Shown: in pieces, positions 1-9,660 of the stretch
How the letters are laid out: each line of letters opens with the position of its first letter
Numbering within the stretch: the stretch's first letter is position 1
NCBI GenBank assembly: GCA_009663005.1
Contig: VIGQ01000875.1
Span: 12,501-37,500, forward strand
DNA: 25,000 nt
Source of the DNA: Actinidia chinensis
Taxonomy: Eukaryota; Streptophyta; Magnoliopsida; Ericales; Actinidiaceae
Reading direction: 5' to 3'
The notes under the pieces: model-generated
Database searches by the model: none
What the model saw: only the letters and a program-made list of their open reading frames with translations
Told to the model about the DNA's origin: nothing
Translations under genes and position numbers: made by a program

Positions 1-4
1 GAGG

Positions 5-200
5 TTCCAGGCAGATGATGGTCGGATTGCAGAATCCAGAGGTCCGCACTTTACGTGCTTTTATTGCGATCATGAAGGACAAGAAGAAATTGTCCCAATG
101 AACAAAGCACCAGAGCGTCTCAGAGGCAGCACAACGCATGATGGCCTGTGGATAAGGTGATGTTCTCCTAGCAGGCACGGCAATGAAGAGTCAGATTGGC

Positions 201-231
<31 letters not shown>

Positions 232-296
232 TCAGAGACCGAGGTGTTTCTGCTACACATGGTAGCATTCGAGGGACTTGTTCGATGGCTAACGAT

Positions 297-329
<33 letters not shown>

Positions 330-409
330 ACGGAAGATCATGAAGGTGACCGGGGTAGGCATATTTCATTGAGAGCAGGAGTGAAGCATGAAGCTTTGAA
401 GCTATTGTA
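5..409 (+). pseudogene. Decayed copia gag zinc knuckle and aspartic protease remnant
   Basis: At 5-172 a frame reads through a C-F-Y-C-x3-G motif that resembles a copia CCHC zinc knuckle, but the His and last Cys positions are replaced, and a stop follows. A second frame (183-409) carries D-S-G-I-A-Y-H-L near its start, matching the copia protease active-site context (D-S-G-A-x-x-H), followed by M-A-N-D and a poorly preserved segment where a protease would continue. Gag and protease lie in different frames, so at least one frameshift separates them. The retained DSG suggests homology, but no functional polyprotein can be made. Assignment rests on motif recognition; a spurious frame is the alternative. 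Confidence 0.55.
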
Positions 410-1051
410 GGACCTCAAGTTTCCAGGGACGGAAATGCTGCAAGGAGAAGGAAGATTGAAGGGCTATATCACAGAGGGAGTGTCCGACAAGAGGAGGTCT
501 TGGTCCGACCTAGCCCAGTGGTATTAGCAGATTGACGAGGAAAGCAACTGTTGCACAGATCATTCAACGGCAAGCGCGGAATACCAGAAGGATTTACTGA
601 AGGATTCCAGAGTGGTATAGGAGCGCAGGGAGATGCTTTGGGATACTGCAGAAGTCGGCCAGACACAGAAGGTGCAACCAGTGCAGGATGCCATTGAGCA
701 AGCTCAGAGGAGAGAGACAAGTAAGATGGTACAAGTGACAGGCGTGACGTCGCCGGAACGAATCTCTTTCGCTCAAGTTAAGTGTGGTGATCTCTCCAGT
801 TGTGCCCACAAGGGAGGAGAGCTGGAATCACACGACTTGCAAATCGACGTACTTTGCAGCGCACCCCGGTGTGGGGGAGCAGAGCACCTAGGTGAGAAGG
901 TGCAGCACTTCAGGTTTGGAAGTGCAATCACTTCAGTGGAAGTGGAGTTTGCCCACGGATGAGGGTAACGTATCTCGGATACTTCTTGTGATCTTACAGG
1001 GGAGCTGACTAGAAGTTGTCGTGGATGTATAACTTGAAGATGCAGAGTACG

Positions 1052-1063
<12 letters not shown>

Positions 1064-1074
<11 letters not shown>
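1064..1074 (+). promoter_or_regulatory. Polypurine tract of the + strand copia element
   Basis: An 11-base purine run (GGAGGGGGAGA) ends one base before the TG that opens the LTR at 1076. This is the position and composition expected of the plus-strand primer of reverse transcription in copia elements, and it sets the element's orientation as + strand. Confidence 0.75.
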
Positions 1075-1075
<1 letters not shown>

Positions 1076-1089
<14 letters not shown>

Positions 1090-1412
1090 AAATTGGAAGC
1101 CAAGGCCAAGCCTTGCCCCAGGCCCATGAAGCCCAAATCCAGCCTTTCAATTGCCAAGTCCTTCTCTTCTAGATGCAAGTCCTTCAATTCCTCCTTTGTA
1201 GTTGGTCAGAGACAGAGAGTCTCTAAAAGAGGCTAGGAAGGAAAAGAATGGCATGAGAAGAAGATGCGGCTGGTGATTGTCCATGGAGGCTCCAATCCCC
1301 TATTTTTAAAGGCTCCATTGAGAGAGCATAGGCAAAACGCAGATGTATCCTTAGGAGGATTACTGAGCACACAGCTTGTTGCTGTGTGCAGAGAGGGCTG
1401 CGAGAGAGTTGG

Positions 1413-1447
<35 letters not shown>

Positions 1448-1720
1448 GAGAGATCTGGCCGAGAGTGGGCTATAATTGGGTAGCTGTGGGGAGATCTGAG
1501 ATATAGACAGTGAATGGTGATAGATATAGAGTGCTGAGAGGTGAGTGAGATGACTCCGCCCTATTGTTACTCAGTGTTTCAGTCTGTGATAGTGAATTAT
1601 TTGGTTCCTCTCCGTGGGAGTAGGCATTGTTTGCCGACCACGTATCTTTGTCTAGTGTGTGTGGTTGTGTTGGGGAGTGACTGGTAATCGTTTTGGGCAC
1701 ACCAATTTTATTATCCTACA
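1076..1720 (+). repeat. 3' LTR of the + strand copia element (645 bp)
   Basis: The LTR opens TGTTGGAT directly after the polypurine tract and closes ATCCTACA, giving short terminal inverted repeats (TGTTGGAT against TGTAGGAT). A TATA-like stretch lies at 1301-1310. Around 1588-1690 is the block typical of plant copia R-U5 regions: a GTGATAGTGAATT-like run, then TCCGTGGGAGTAGGC, TTGCCGACCACGT and GT-rich sequence. Only one copy is present, so identity with the 5' LTR and age cannot be judged. The transcription start is not resolvable by eye. Confidence 0.8.
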
Positions 1721-2494
1721 CTAATGTCTTTGAACCTTCATCCCCCGTGACTTAACATTAGATTAACCGCATACGGGTACACATCTGTGTATGTAGGTAA
1801 TGTTTTAACTATTTATGTTGTTTTAAACATTTATATAGAATGAGTAAGACAAAAGCCAATTAAGTGGGTTGGAGAATTAGTATGTAGTGTTTAGACAACA
1901 AAAAGAAATCCATCACAATAGATTCCTCCAACATGAACCTTACATACCATTAGTCGTTGTAGTTGTGTATCATCGTACAACACCATGGCCAACTATCCTC
2001 CCCATCCTACAATTCAAACACACCAGACAGGGGGGAAAAATCCGTAAACAGTCGCCATATTCCTTTGCTTAAACAAACGCTCAAAGACAAACCCCATTAT
2101 CACAAAATTGCACAAGCCAGCACCTTTAGGGTGTTTGGATCAAGGATTTGGTGGATGAAAAAGAAAAGAAAAGGGAAAAGTTAAAAGATCCGACAGGGCA
2201 GATGTACTCTGCTCCCTCACTCTTCTTTTACTTTCACAAATTCCTCCCTAAATCCTCAACCAAACACAACTTAATAGACCTCATCCACCAAATCATGCTA
2301 TTGCCACGACAATTCAAGAATAAAGCAAAATTCCCAGTCCAAACATAATACATACTGTATACAACCCAGAAGTACCTCAGCCTCAGGAGACAAGCCCACT
2401 TCGTCAGGCCATAATCAACAATTGTCAGACTGTGCAACCTACTTCTACTCGGCTCGGACACAACCGGCTGCTGCAGAGGCGGGGAGAGGAGAGA
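1721..2494 (-). other. Possible 3' end / 3' UTR of a gene interrupted by the copia element
   Basis: Leaving out the MITE at 2129-2270, this stretch reads on the - strand like the tail of a plant gene. Moving inward from the copia edge at 2494 there is a pyrimidine-rich run ending CTCTGCAG (2471-2494), then a frame open from 2461 back to 2234 that is not recognised, then T-rich untranslated-looking DNA with GT/TG-rich runs to about 1900. The CTGCAG end would suit a splice acceptor. No domain is visible, no polyadenylation signal is certain, and the reading is an inference from texture and from the matching 5' leader-like DNA beyond 9127. It may be ordinary intergenic DNA. Confidence 0.3.
2129..2270. 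mobile_element. Tourist-like MITE (PIF/Harbinger type) with TTA duplication
   Basis: A 142-bp element has imperfect terminal inverted repeats: GGGTGTTTGGATCAAGGATTT at the left against GTTGTGTTTGGTTGAGGATTT on the complement of the right end. It is flanked by TTA at 2126-2128 and again at 2271-2273. A G/CTGTTTGG terminus with TTA target duplication is the signature of Tourist MITEs moved by PIF/Harbinger transposases. There is no coding capacity. A second, internal inverted match (ATTTGGTGGATGA at 2146-2158 with its complement at 2281-2293) lies partly outside the element and may be chance or an older copy. Confidence 0.75.
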
Positions 2495-3000
2495 TGTAAG
2501 TCATAAAAATTTAATTCGGTTTAAAAACATATGCGGAAATAAAAACTGAATAGGATATGAATTCAATACATCTATTATAAAATAATTATTCACAATAATA
2601 ATGGAGAGTAGAGTAGATCTACTTTTATTAGCCATTTGATCAATTGATTGACCCTTTAATTGAAATACTTTAATTTCTTTGGCTCACCTTCTTCTCTCAG
2701 TCTCTAACTCTAAAGGATAAACCAAATAATTATGAATTGATGGAAAAATAAACACGTAAAAGGGGGGTGTCATCCTACTTTTTTTAGAGAGGAGAGAAGG
2801 GAGGGTCCTAGTAGAGATATACTCCTAAAAGAATTCCCTAATCCATCAACGGTTTATCATTTATCATTAAAGGAGTTTCCAATTAAAAATAAATTAGCTT
2901 GAACCTTATCTTGTTTAATGGCCTTAATTATATGGAGTTTAATATAACAATATCCCTAAAAACGTGGAGACTAGTGGGCCACTATATACGTGAAATAACA
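2495..3000 (-). repeat. 3' LTR of the - strand copia element (506 bp)
   Basis: On the + strand it opens TGTAAGTCATAAAA and closes AAATAACA. It aligns along its whole length with 8638-9127, including the shared blocks TCTCTAACTCTAAAGGAT, AGCTTGAACCTTATCTTG and GGAGACTAGTGGGCCACTAT. It is about 16 bases longer than the other copy, mostly through scattered small insertions. It is the 3' LTR because the polypurine complement adjoins its inner edge. Confidence 0.92.
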
Positions 3001-3010
3001 TTTCTCCCCA
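3001..3010 (-). promoter_or_regulatory. Polypurine tract of the - strand copia element
   Basis: The + strand TTTCTCCCCA directly beyond the LTR reads TGGGGAGAAA on the element's coding strand and abuts the first base of the 3' LTR, as a plus-strand primer should. Confidence 0.75.
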
Positions 3011-3449
3011 TTGGCCCATTAGCCGAATGTGTTTGCAATGTGTATTTTTTAAAAATATGCAATTTTTTTTTTTAAATGACTCATGAGATGAGACTCCATA
3101 GTTTTAAAATTGTAACACGTGATCACGAATGTTTATAAAATTAGCCCCAATAGGTCCAACTAATTAAAAATACTGTATGTAGTTACTTCAGATCACCAAT
3201 GTGAGTCATAGCGGTTGTAGGCATATGTCATATTTCTTTCTATGCACTACACATGATAACATTTACTAAACCAATGATAATAAGAAAAGTACACTAAATA
3301 CTTTAGCATATCTTCCCTAAAGAAGCCCCAATAATTTGTCTGGTCAAGACAAATTCTGTTTATAATTAAAAAGCCATATAATATGTGCACAACAAAATGG
3401 AAACAAAGAAAAACGAATACTCTAATAATGCGCAATTAGTGTCGAGTAC

Positions 3450-3870
3450 AGACCACTCAAAAAGTTACATCATGGATTGCTCAAAAGACCCATCCTAACA
3501 ACATGTTCTTTTATATGTCTTGGTGGCAATCCCTCGTCAGCGGATAGCTATCAAAGAGTGTGCCATGTCTCAATGACACTTGTTGTTTGGACTCTTCTCT
3601 AACAACCAAGTACTTGACCTTCATATGCTTGGAACCATAGAGTGTACTTGTCATTCTTAGAGAAGAAAACTGTTGCGGAGTTGTCCACAATATATGTCAT
3701 CGGCTTGGCAATGAGTCGACCACCACAAGTCTGATTGAGATGAAAATTCGCAACCATAAAGCATGACATTGTGGCCTCAAGATGCCACAAACTCGGCCTC
3801 CATCGTGGATTGCAACAAAATAGATGCTCACACTCTTCCACGAAATGCTCCACTGCTACAAAAAAACAAA
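3450..3870 (-). pseudogene. Copia RNase H domain remnant
   Basis: RNase H degrades the RNA strand of the RNA/cDNA hybrid during reverse transcription. On the - strand, near 3790-3815, a frame gives T-M-E-A-E-F-V-A, the copia RNase H motif around the catalytic Glu. At about 3645-3700 another gives V-D-N-S-A-T-V-F-F-S-K-N-D-K-Y, the Asp-containing C-D-N-S-A motif with Cys changed to Val. Past that, K-V-K-Y-L-V-V-R-E-E and a D-P-L-T-like segment follow in other frames, the usual C-terminal order before the polypurine tract. At least three frames are needed to read it, so no enzyme can be made. Confidence 0.85.
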
Positions 3871-5080
3871 ACCCTGATGTTGATTTTTCTGCTATCCAAA
3901 CAAACAGCGAAATCCAAATCCGAGTATCCGTTCACTTCCAAACGATGCCGATCTACTATAGTGAGCATGTAAGTCTTTGGTTTCCTGAAGGTATCTCATA
4001 ACCTTCTTTATCACATTCTAGTGTTCCATTCTTGAGTTGTTTTTGGATATCTACCAAGCTCCCAAATACAAAGTAATGTCCGATCTGGTACAAGTTTGTG
4101 CATACATCAAACTCCATAAAGCTGTGAAGCCCGGAATTCTTCAGATGTATCCTTTCCAAATCATTCATTGGGCATTGTCTTTCATTAACTTGTCAACCTT
4201 CACAATGGATATTCCCTTACTGAGCAACACTGCCATATTAAACTCTCTAAAAACTCGATCGCTATAACCCTCTGAGATCAATCCTAGCAATCCTCGAGAT
4301 CGATCTCTTATGAGCTCATTGCCAATGAACATACTATGCCTCACCTAAACGACCATCTTAAGTTTTTTACAAGATATTCATTGGGTCGTGTAACAAACCA
4401 AATATTGCAAGCTAACAAAAATATCAGCCACATATAATACTAAAATAAATTAAACTTACTCCCACTGGAACCTTCAGATGATATATTACAATGATCAACA
4501 AACATTTTTTTAAATCGAAAGGAGATAATGGTATCATTAAACCTTAAGTATCATTGTCTAGGGAAGAAGCTTGTTTAAGGCCATAAATGGATATCTTTAA
4601 ATTTGACAGCGAAATGCTCTTTTCCTGTTCTTGGAATCCTTCAAGGTGTTCCATGTAAATTTCTCATCCAAATTACATTTTAGACAAGAGTTTCAACATC
4701 ATCTGATGTAGCTCTAATTCATAACGAGCTACAAGGGCTATAAAATGATTCTAAGTGAGTCCTTTAGATACGAGAGAAAATGTCTCTTGTAGTCAATACT
4801 TCTTTTCTGAGTGAAACCCTTACCCACAAGTATGGCCTTAAATCGTTAGATATTGCCTTTTGAATCACGCTTGTTACTTGGTCTTAAGACCCATCTACAC
4901 ACCCCGGATTTTCTTCTTGTAATAGATCATGATAATTCACCAGGATCCCAGAATCTTCTGGCACATGGCACAACCATTTAGCAGAATCAATCACTACTAA
5001 TTGGACCTGTTGAAAACGAAACCGGATCTTTCTTATCCCAATATCAAAATTTAGATTCTTGTAGATACAGCACATAATCA
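3871..5080 (-). pseudogene. Copia reverse transcriptase remnant with YVDD changed to YVAD
   Basis: The domain reads on the - strand from about 5080 downwards. At 4797-4855 is R-F-K-A-I-L-V-G-K-G-F-T-Q-K, the early RT motif. Next come L-E-L-H-Q-M near 4700 (first catalytic Asp region, shifted out of frame), E-I-Y-M-E-H-L-E-G-F near 4645, and S-I-Y-G-L-K-Q-A-S near 4580. The catalytic box lies at 4423-4434 and reads Y-V-A-D in place of Y-V-D-D, so one metal-binding Asp is lost. The M-N-D-L-E-R segment near 4160 and a V-C-T-N-L-Y-Q-I-G-H run correspond to the thumb and connection region. Frameshifts and stops occur throughout. Confidence 0.88.
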
Positions 5081-5199
5081 TCTCGGATGGCAGATCTTCT
5101 TTTCCCCCTCTGGAGATCTTCTTAGAACTGCTGTGGTTGTCGTAGTTCTACTACATTGTTTTCAATGGCGATATCCTCAATGAAGTAGAGAATCATTAT

Positions 5200-6400
5200 T
5201 TTAGGTTGTTCGTTCTCCTCATACTGCTTGGTTGATCTTCTGGAGGAAGTGACTGACAACTTTTCGACAAGGAAGATTGTTGGGATGGTCAACTCTTACT
5301 TCAATCGAACTGCTCACTTTTCTTTGATTTCTTTCTCACTCCACACTAATTTTGCCATTCCTCTAAAAATCTGCATTTCCGATTTCAACAATTCTCTGTA
5401 CCTATGGTTAGTGACAATATAATCTCCCCCTTAGACTTTTCTGGATACCAATGAATACCCAAAATTGTTCTATCTAGAATTTATTTCTTTTCTTGTGGAT
5501 TATCGATTCTAGCATCTCGCTGGACACCCCAAACTGTAAAGGTCTCAAAACTACTGAACTGGGTTTTCTATTTCTACCAGTCCACAACTCAAAAGGAGTA
5601 GTTGGGACCGCCTTACTGGAACTCTGTTCAAATTATAATTGCGGTTTTAAGTGCTTCACCCACAAAAATTGGGTACAATGTAGAAATCATTCATATCCTA
5701 AACCATATCCTAAGTGTACGATTACGCCTTTGCAACTCCATTCGCTGTGGCGTACCAGGCATTGTGTATTGACACGAATGCCTTGCTTTTCTAATAGTTG
5801 CAAATTGAGCCAGGTTTTGGCCTGGACTTATCAATATTTACCATAAAAAATTTACCACTCTATCTGACCACACTATTTTTACTTTTCTATTTAATTGTCC
5901 TCGAGCCTCAGTAATGTACACTTCAAGAAGCAAACGGCTTGAGACTTTCATTGAATTTAAATACCAAATATCCATACGTGAGAAAGGGGAAGTCATCTAT
6001 AAAGGTGATAAAAAAATTTTGTTCCACTATACATGGAGTGATTTCGCAAATATTAGTTTGTAAATATTTCAAGAAGAAACTCATAGTCTTGTGGCTCCTT
6101 TCTTTGGGGTTGGTTTAGTTGCTGTCCTTTAATGACCCCAACCACACACATCTCACAAATCAGTGAAGTTTAGATTTTTCAAAATCCCATTCTCACCAAT
6201 CTTCAATTCTATCTGGAAAATATGTATCAGTGTGATGCCACAAGGTTGAGAGGTTTTATTAATTTACTACGTTTTGATCAACATTCGAAAATGCAGGTTA
6301 CCAAAGATTGTGCAAACTCATTGTGATTTAAGCAATTTATATAAACCATCACATTTAAATCACCAAAACCAACATTTATTGAATTTTAAAAATTCAAACT
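5200..6400 (-). pseudogene. Copia integrase remnant
   Basis: Integrase inserts the cDNA into the host chromosome. On the - strand, near 5700-5790, successive frames give Q-Y-T-M-P-G-T-P-Q and R-R-N-R-T-L, the motif around the catalytic Glu of the D,D-35-E core. The A-E-R codons there are disrupted and the Glu is not readable in frame. Further on are G-E-A-L-K-T-A-like residues (about 5650), T-P-F-E-L-W-T-G-R (about 5600) and a segment matching the G-Y-x-E-K-S-K-G motif (about 5430), which are copia C-terminal landmarks. An R-I-V-E-I-G-N-A-D-F run (about 5380) precedes the RT linker. The N-terminal zinc-binding part (about 6000-6400) is too decayed to trace. Confidence 0.8.
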
Positions 6401-6539
6401 GAGTTTTCCACAACTAAATTAAAACTGAATATCCAGAAAGATCAATCTAGCAATGAAACTAAATTTCTAAAAATAGAGAAGAACATAAAAAAGGATATTC
6501 GAGATCCATCTAATGGGACCAGTCTCCAAAAATCAAACG

Positions 6540-6700
6540 GAAGTACCAACAACTACCACTTGAGCTTGAGATGGTTTTCCCATAAAGACGAATCTCTCAC
6601 TTTCCTCCGGTTTCCGGTTGCAAGGTATCCTCCATAGAATTTGAATATGAGCGTTGTGGCTCTAGCCACAATCCACCACGTATTAGGAAGGTATTTTCAG
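6540..6700 (-). pseudogene. Copia aspartic protease remnant with lost active-site triad
   Basis: At 6651-6684, read on the - strand, a frame gives N-T-W-W-I-V-A-R-A-T-T. The family motif at this place is W-x-D-S-G-A-T-T or close to it, so Asp, Ser and Gly are replaced by Val, Ala and Arg. The surrounding N-T-W-W and A-T-T residues and the position just past the gag zinc knuckle support the assignment. The catalytic Asp is gone, and downstream residues fall in shifted frames. Confidence 0.75.
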
Positions 6701-6704
6701 CCAA

Positions 6705-7300
6705 GATTTGATTCATAACATTACAAAAAAAAGTTCATTACCTTTCTGTTCGAACCAAGCCCTACGCTTGTTTGCAGTCCTTCTTCAAATGTCCCGTATG
6801 GCCACAAAAGGACACTGGACAGTGAAACCATTTCTTTGCATGGGCCTGACTACTTTCTCCAAAGCCCATTCGCAGATTTTTGACAGATTTTTTTAGCCTT
6901 ACGAATTTTCCTTTCCTCTTCATTCCTCCTTGAGTACAGAAAGTGCAGTGTGATGTCCTTCCTCTCTCAATCTCACGTCCTCCTGAACACACACATATTA
7001 GTTAGCTCATTCAAACTCCACTTATCTTTATTGGGATTATAGTGGATTTGATGGGCCGAACGTGAAGGAAGTGAGTTGAGGATAAACGAACAAAGGAACG
7101 ACTCATCCACTTGCATTCCAAGGAAGCAAGCTTTGCCAGCTTATCAGGACATGTTTCGGGAATATGCTCCTGAACTCCCGGTTGCATAAATATTTTATTA
7201 TAGTCATTCAACCATATAATAGTGCCAGCAAGTGATTTATCAGCAGATTTAAAAGCGGTCCTCAACAGCCTTTAAATATTCCAGTGCATTAGAGGTCGTG
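6705..7300 (-). pseudogene. Copia gag remnant with altered zinc knuckle
   Basis: Gag forms the virus-like particle and binds the RNA. The - strand frame at 7011-7265 gives S-A-D-K-S-L-A-G-T-I and G-V-Q-E-H-I, segments of the copia gag (UBN2/DUF4219-type) core. The frame at 6762-6992 is basic (K-R-K-G-K, K-K-S) and ends in C-G-H-T-G-H-L-K-K-D-C-K, a CCHC knuckle. The first half of the knuckle is distorted: the two Cys are four residues apart (C-P-V-S-F-C) where two are usual, which looks like a small duplication of the TGTCC-like text. Several stops and frame changes separate the parts. Confidence 0.85.
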
Positions 7301-8621
7301 GAATATGGATGGTTTTGAATTATTCGCAATGTCAATCTTCATGAACATCAAACTGAGCCTGTTTGAACTTTCCCATAAATTTGCATGGCTAACTTGTTCT
7401 GCGGGTACTTCATTCATTAATGTTCGCAGGCTTTCAACAAAATATAAAGCATGTCAAGGGCCAGTACACACAGTCTGTTAAATGAACATGCTCTACCATT
7501 CCGAAAAATTCGATCCAATAAGTACCGGGACCTAGAGTGTATGAGAGTTGTAGTGTAAGTAGGAAACAATTATGAAACAAAATAGACAAATGCTCACAGT
7601 TAAAACTTTGAGAAATATAAATATTATAATGATGAATTATTGATATCACCTTAGATCCTCCTTTGGGAAAAACCTATAAGCATATCCAATATTCACTCAT
7701 TAATGGTTTTGTAACATAATCACCCTTGTAGGCTAAATAAGTTTGTACAACTTATCAATTATTATGCACCTTGGGTATTCAATCCTAACTCGATAAGTCA
7801 AACAAAATTATTTCTCCTAACCAGTTCATTATTATTAAAGTGACTCTCTTTGGGCTTAGTTCATTTCTCTTAATCATGACTGCAATTACGACCTATTATT
7901 GTTTAATTTGCCCTTTTAGGCAATCTTTTATGATAGTTCGTTATTTATAAACGTACTAACTTAGGGTCACTTTGGCAACTACTAAAGTTAGTAATTGCCA
8001 TGAAATTTGAAACTAACTAAGAAGATTCTCTTTTTTCATTCAAATTCAATTAATATTATTTTTTTTATTTTAAATCTGGGATAAAACTGTAATTTTTCAA
8101 ATCTGGGTTAAAACTATAATTTGTAGAAGCTGAAACTGTCGTTCATCAAATCTTAGGTTTTATTATTTAATTGATGAGGTGTTAGACTGAAGAACAAAAA
8201 ATACTTCTACATCGATTTTTCACTTGAATCAATTCAAAGACAGAAGTTTCATGGTTGAATGTATTGCCACTGATGTTAAAACTAGTGAATCACCATCATG
8301 ATTTAATTTTAAAGTTTTACTTAGAATATATCAGTTCTCTATAATTGATTAATCTTTAATGTCAAAAAGGAATTGGTTGTGAAACCAAGCTGTACTTTTC
8401 TTTGAAACCTTGCCTTTATCATAGACCAATTGCTATTATTTTATTCGGAGGTACCGATGAATCCAGAGTTCAACGAAACTAATGTAATATCCCAGAAACT
8501 GATATATGAAATAGAGAAAATATGTCGTGTCTGGAGACAACATGATTTTAATTCTAGGTTCATCAATAATTCAATGAAAAAATATAATTTTAATTCTAAG
8601 ATGTATTGATTCAATAAATCA
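7301..8621 (-). other. 5' part of gag and untranslated leader of the copia element
   Basis: This stretch lies between the traceable gag core and the primer site. The N-terminal part of gag should lie in its lower half, but I cannot follow a reliable frame. The rest is AT-rich leader. A short direct repeat with AAATCTGGGATAAAACTGTAATTT at 8072-8095 followed by a near copy at 8100-8122 is visible. No other gene is recognised here. Confidence 0.5.
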
Positions 8622-8635
8622 TGGCTCTGATACCA
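8622..8635 (-). promoter_or_regulatory. Primer binding site for initiator tRNA-Met
   Basis: The + strand TGGCTCTGATACCA is the exact complement of TGGTATCAGAGCCA, the site paired by the 3' end of plant initiator tRNA-Met. It lies two bases inside the LTR at 8638, as in copia elements, and fixes the element's orientation as - strand. Confidence 0.95.
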
Positions 8636-8637
8636 CA

Positions 8638-9127
8638 TGTAAGTCATAAAAGAATTCGGTTAAACTATTATGGCGAAATTAAAATCGAATAGGATCTTGA
8701 ATGCCAATACATTATAATACTTATTCTACAATAATTACTGGAGTAGATCATACCTTTATTGGCCATCTGATCAATTGATAATTGAACCCGCTTAATTGAG
8801 ACTTTATTTCTTGGCTACCTTCTTGCTCTCTGTCTCTAACTCTAAAGGATACAACCAAATATTCTATAATTGATGAAAAAATACACGTAAAGGGTGGCTC
8901 ATCCTATTTTTTTAAGAGGAGAGGAAGAGGGCCTAGAGATATACTCAGTAAAAGGATTCTTATCCATAACGGTTATCTTTTATCATAAAGGGTTTTCAAT
9001 TAAAAAATAATAGCTTGAACCTTATCTTGTAATTGGCCTTAATTATATGGAGTATAATATTACAATCTGCCTAAAAAAACGTGGAGAGTCTGGAGACTAG
9101 TGGGCCACTATAATTACGTGAAAAACA
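8638..9127 (-). repeat. 5' LTR of the - strand copia element (490 bp)
   Basis: Direct copy of 2495-3000, opening TGTAAGTCATAAAAG and closing GTGAAAAACA on the + strand. Identity with the partner is about 80% by eye, with many one- or two-base indels. As the 5' LTR it would hold the element's promoter, read on the - strand from about 9127 downwards. I do not resolve a TATA box with confidence. Confidence 0.92.
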
Positions 9128-9660
9128 GGAAAGCTGCTTGACGCAGGTGTGTTGGTGTTAGTGGGGCCGAGACATTGTCACAGAGAGTGGGAGGAGTGTC
9201 AGCTCAACGAAATCAACACCTCCTCTTCACTATTGGTGTGTCGTTTGTGTTGTCGTTTTACATGGCGGTGGTGGGGGTGTTGGTAATTGACGTCGTCGTT
9301 TGTGTTCTTGGTGTTCGTATCTTTCCATTGTCGTCGTCGTCGTCGGAGTATATAGAGGTGATCAGGTTATTCCTTCCAATGCTCGTCCGAAGCGGCCATT
9401 GGAATTTAGGGTTAGGGGTTGGAGGGAAGCAAGAAAATTAAGGGCTTTTTAGCGAAGGACGGTAGTTGAGGAGATAGGAGAGAAGGAGATTGTTTAGACA
9501 TCCACGGGAAGTTGGAAAAAGAGGTAGAAGAGCTCTCTATCCATCCATCTATCCGTCTGATCAGCTTGTAACGAGTTGGGGATGGAGCCCTAGACAGAGA
9601 AAGAAACTGACGCGTGGGGTGAAACTAGTTGAATTGTTGTGGAAGAGGAAATAACTTTCT
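9128..9660 (-). pseudogene. Possible 5' leader and start of a gene cut by the copia element
   Basis: On the - strand this stretch has the look of a plant gene start. From 9660 down there is a CT-rich leader (TCTTCTACC, CTCCTTCTCTCC), then at 9401-9417 CCCCTAACCCTAAATTCC, a telobox-like element common in plant leaders. Directly after it, ATGGCCGC at 9392-9399 gives M-A-A-S-D-E-H-W-K-E and then a stop. In a shifted frame the text continues open with an acidic run, S-D-D-D-D-D-N-G-K (the TCG repeat at 9331-9345), then a Thr-rich segment to a stop at about 9258. A frameshift after residue 10 would explain the break. The product is not recognised, and the reading is tentative. Confidence 0.35.
9331..9345. 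repeat. (TCG)5 microsatellite
   Basis: Five perfect TCG units. On the - strand they would encode the Asp run of the candidate gene start described for 9128-9660. Confidence 0.9.

Larger units (their letters stand above)
1..1720 (+). mobile_element. 3' part of a deleted Ty1/copia LTR retrotransposon
   Basis: The window opens inside the internal region of a copia element and runs to its 3' LTR. Visible in order are a decayed gag zinc knuckle (about 60-105), a protease remnant with an Asp-Ser-Gly triad (207-215), a stretch with no recognisable integrase, RT or RNase H (about 410-1063), a polypurine tract and the 3' LTR. In an intact copia element about 3 kb of pol separates protease from polypurine tract; here there are only about 650 bases. 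This copy has therefore lost most of pol, or belongs to a non-autonomous lineage. The 5' half lies outside the window, so the target duplication cannot be checked; CTAAT follows the LTR. Confidence 0.75.
2495..9127 (-). mobile_element. Complete but inactive Ty1/copia retrotransposon
   Basis: The 6,633-bp element is bounded by two direct copies of a TGTAAG...AACA LTR. The primer site lies inside the right copy and the polypurine tract beside the left one, so the element reads on the - strand. Between them the order is leader, gag, protease, integrase, RT, RNase H, the Ty1/copia order. All genes carry many frameshifts and stops, and active-site residues are lost in the protease (D-S-G) and RT (Y-V-D-D). 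The LTRs differ at roughly one site in five with many single-base indels. The flanking five bases (AGAGA at 2490-2494, GGAAA at 9128-9132) match only in part, so a clean target duplication is not visible. Confidence 0.92.

Noticed and set aside
773..1150. 125-codon - strand frame crossing the LTR border
   Set aside because: It runs antisense through the copia 3' internal region and polypurine tract, and has no homology that I recognise.
5493..5846. 117-codon + strand frame
   Set aside because: Antisense to the copia integrase remnant, whose motifs read on the - strand.
9175..9441. 88-codon + strand frame
   Set aside because: It starts next to the LTR, has a Val/Leu/Gly-rich composition caused by GT-rich DNA, overlaps the better - strand leader reading, and shows no domain.
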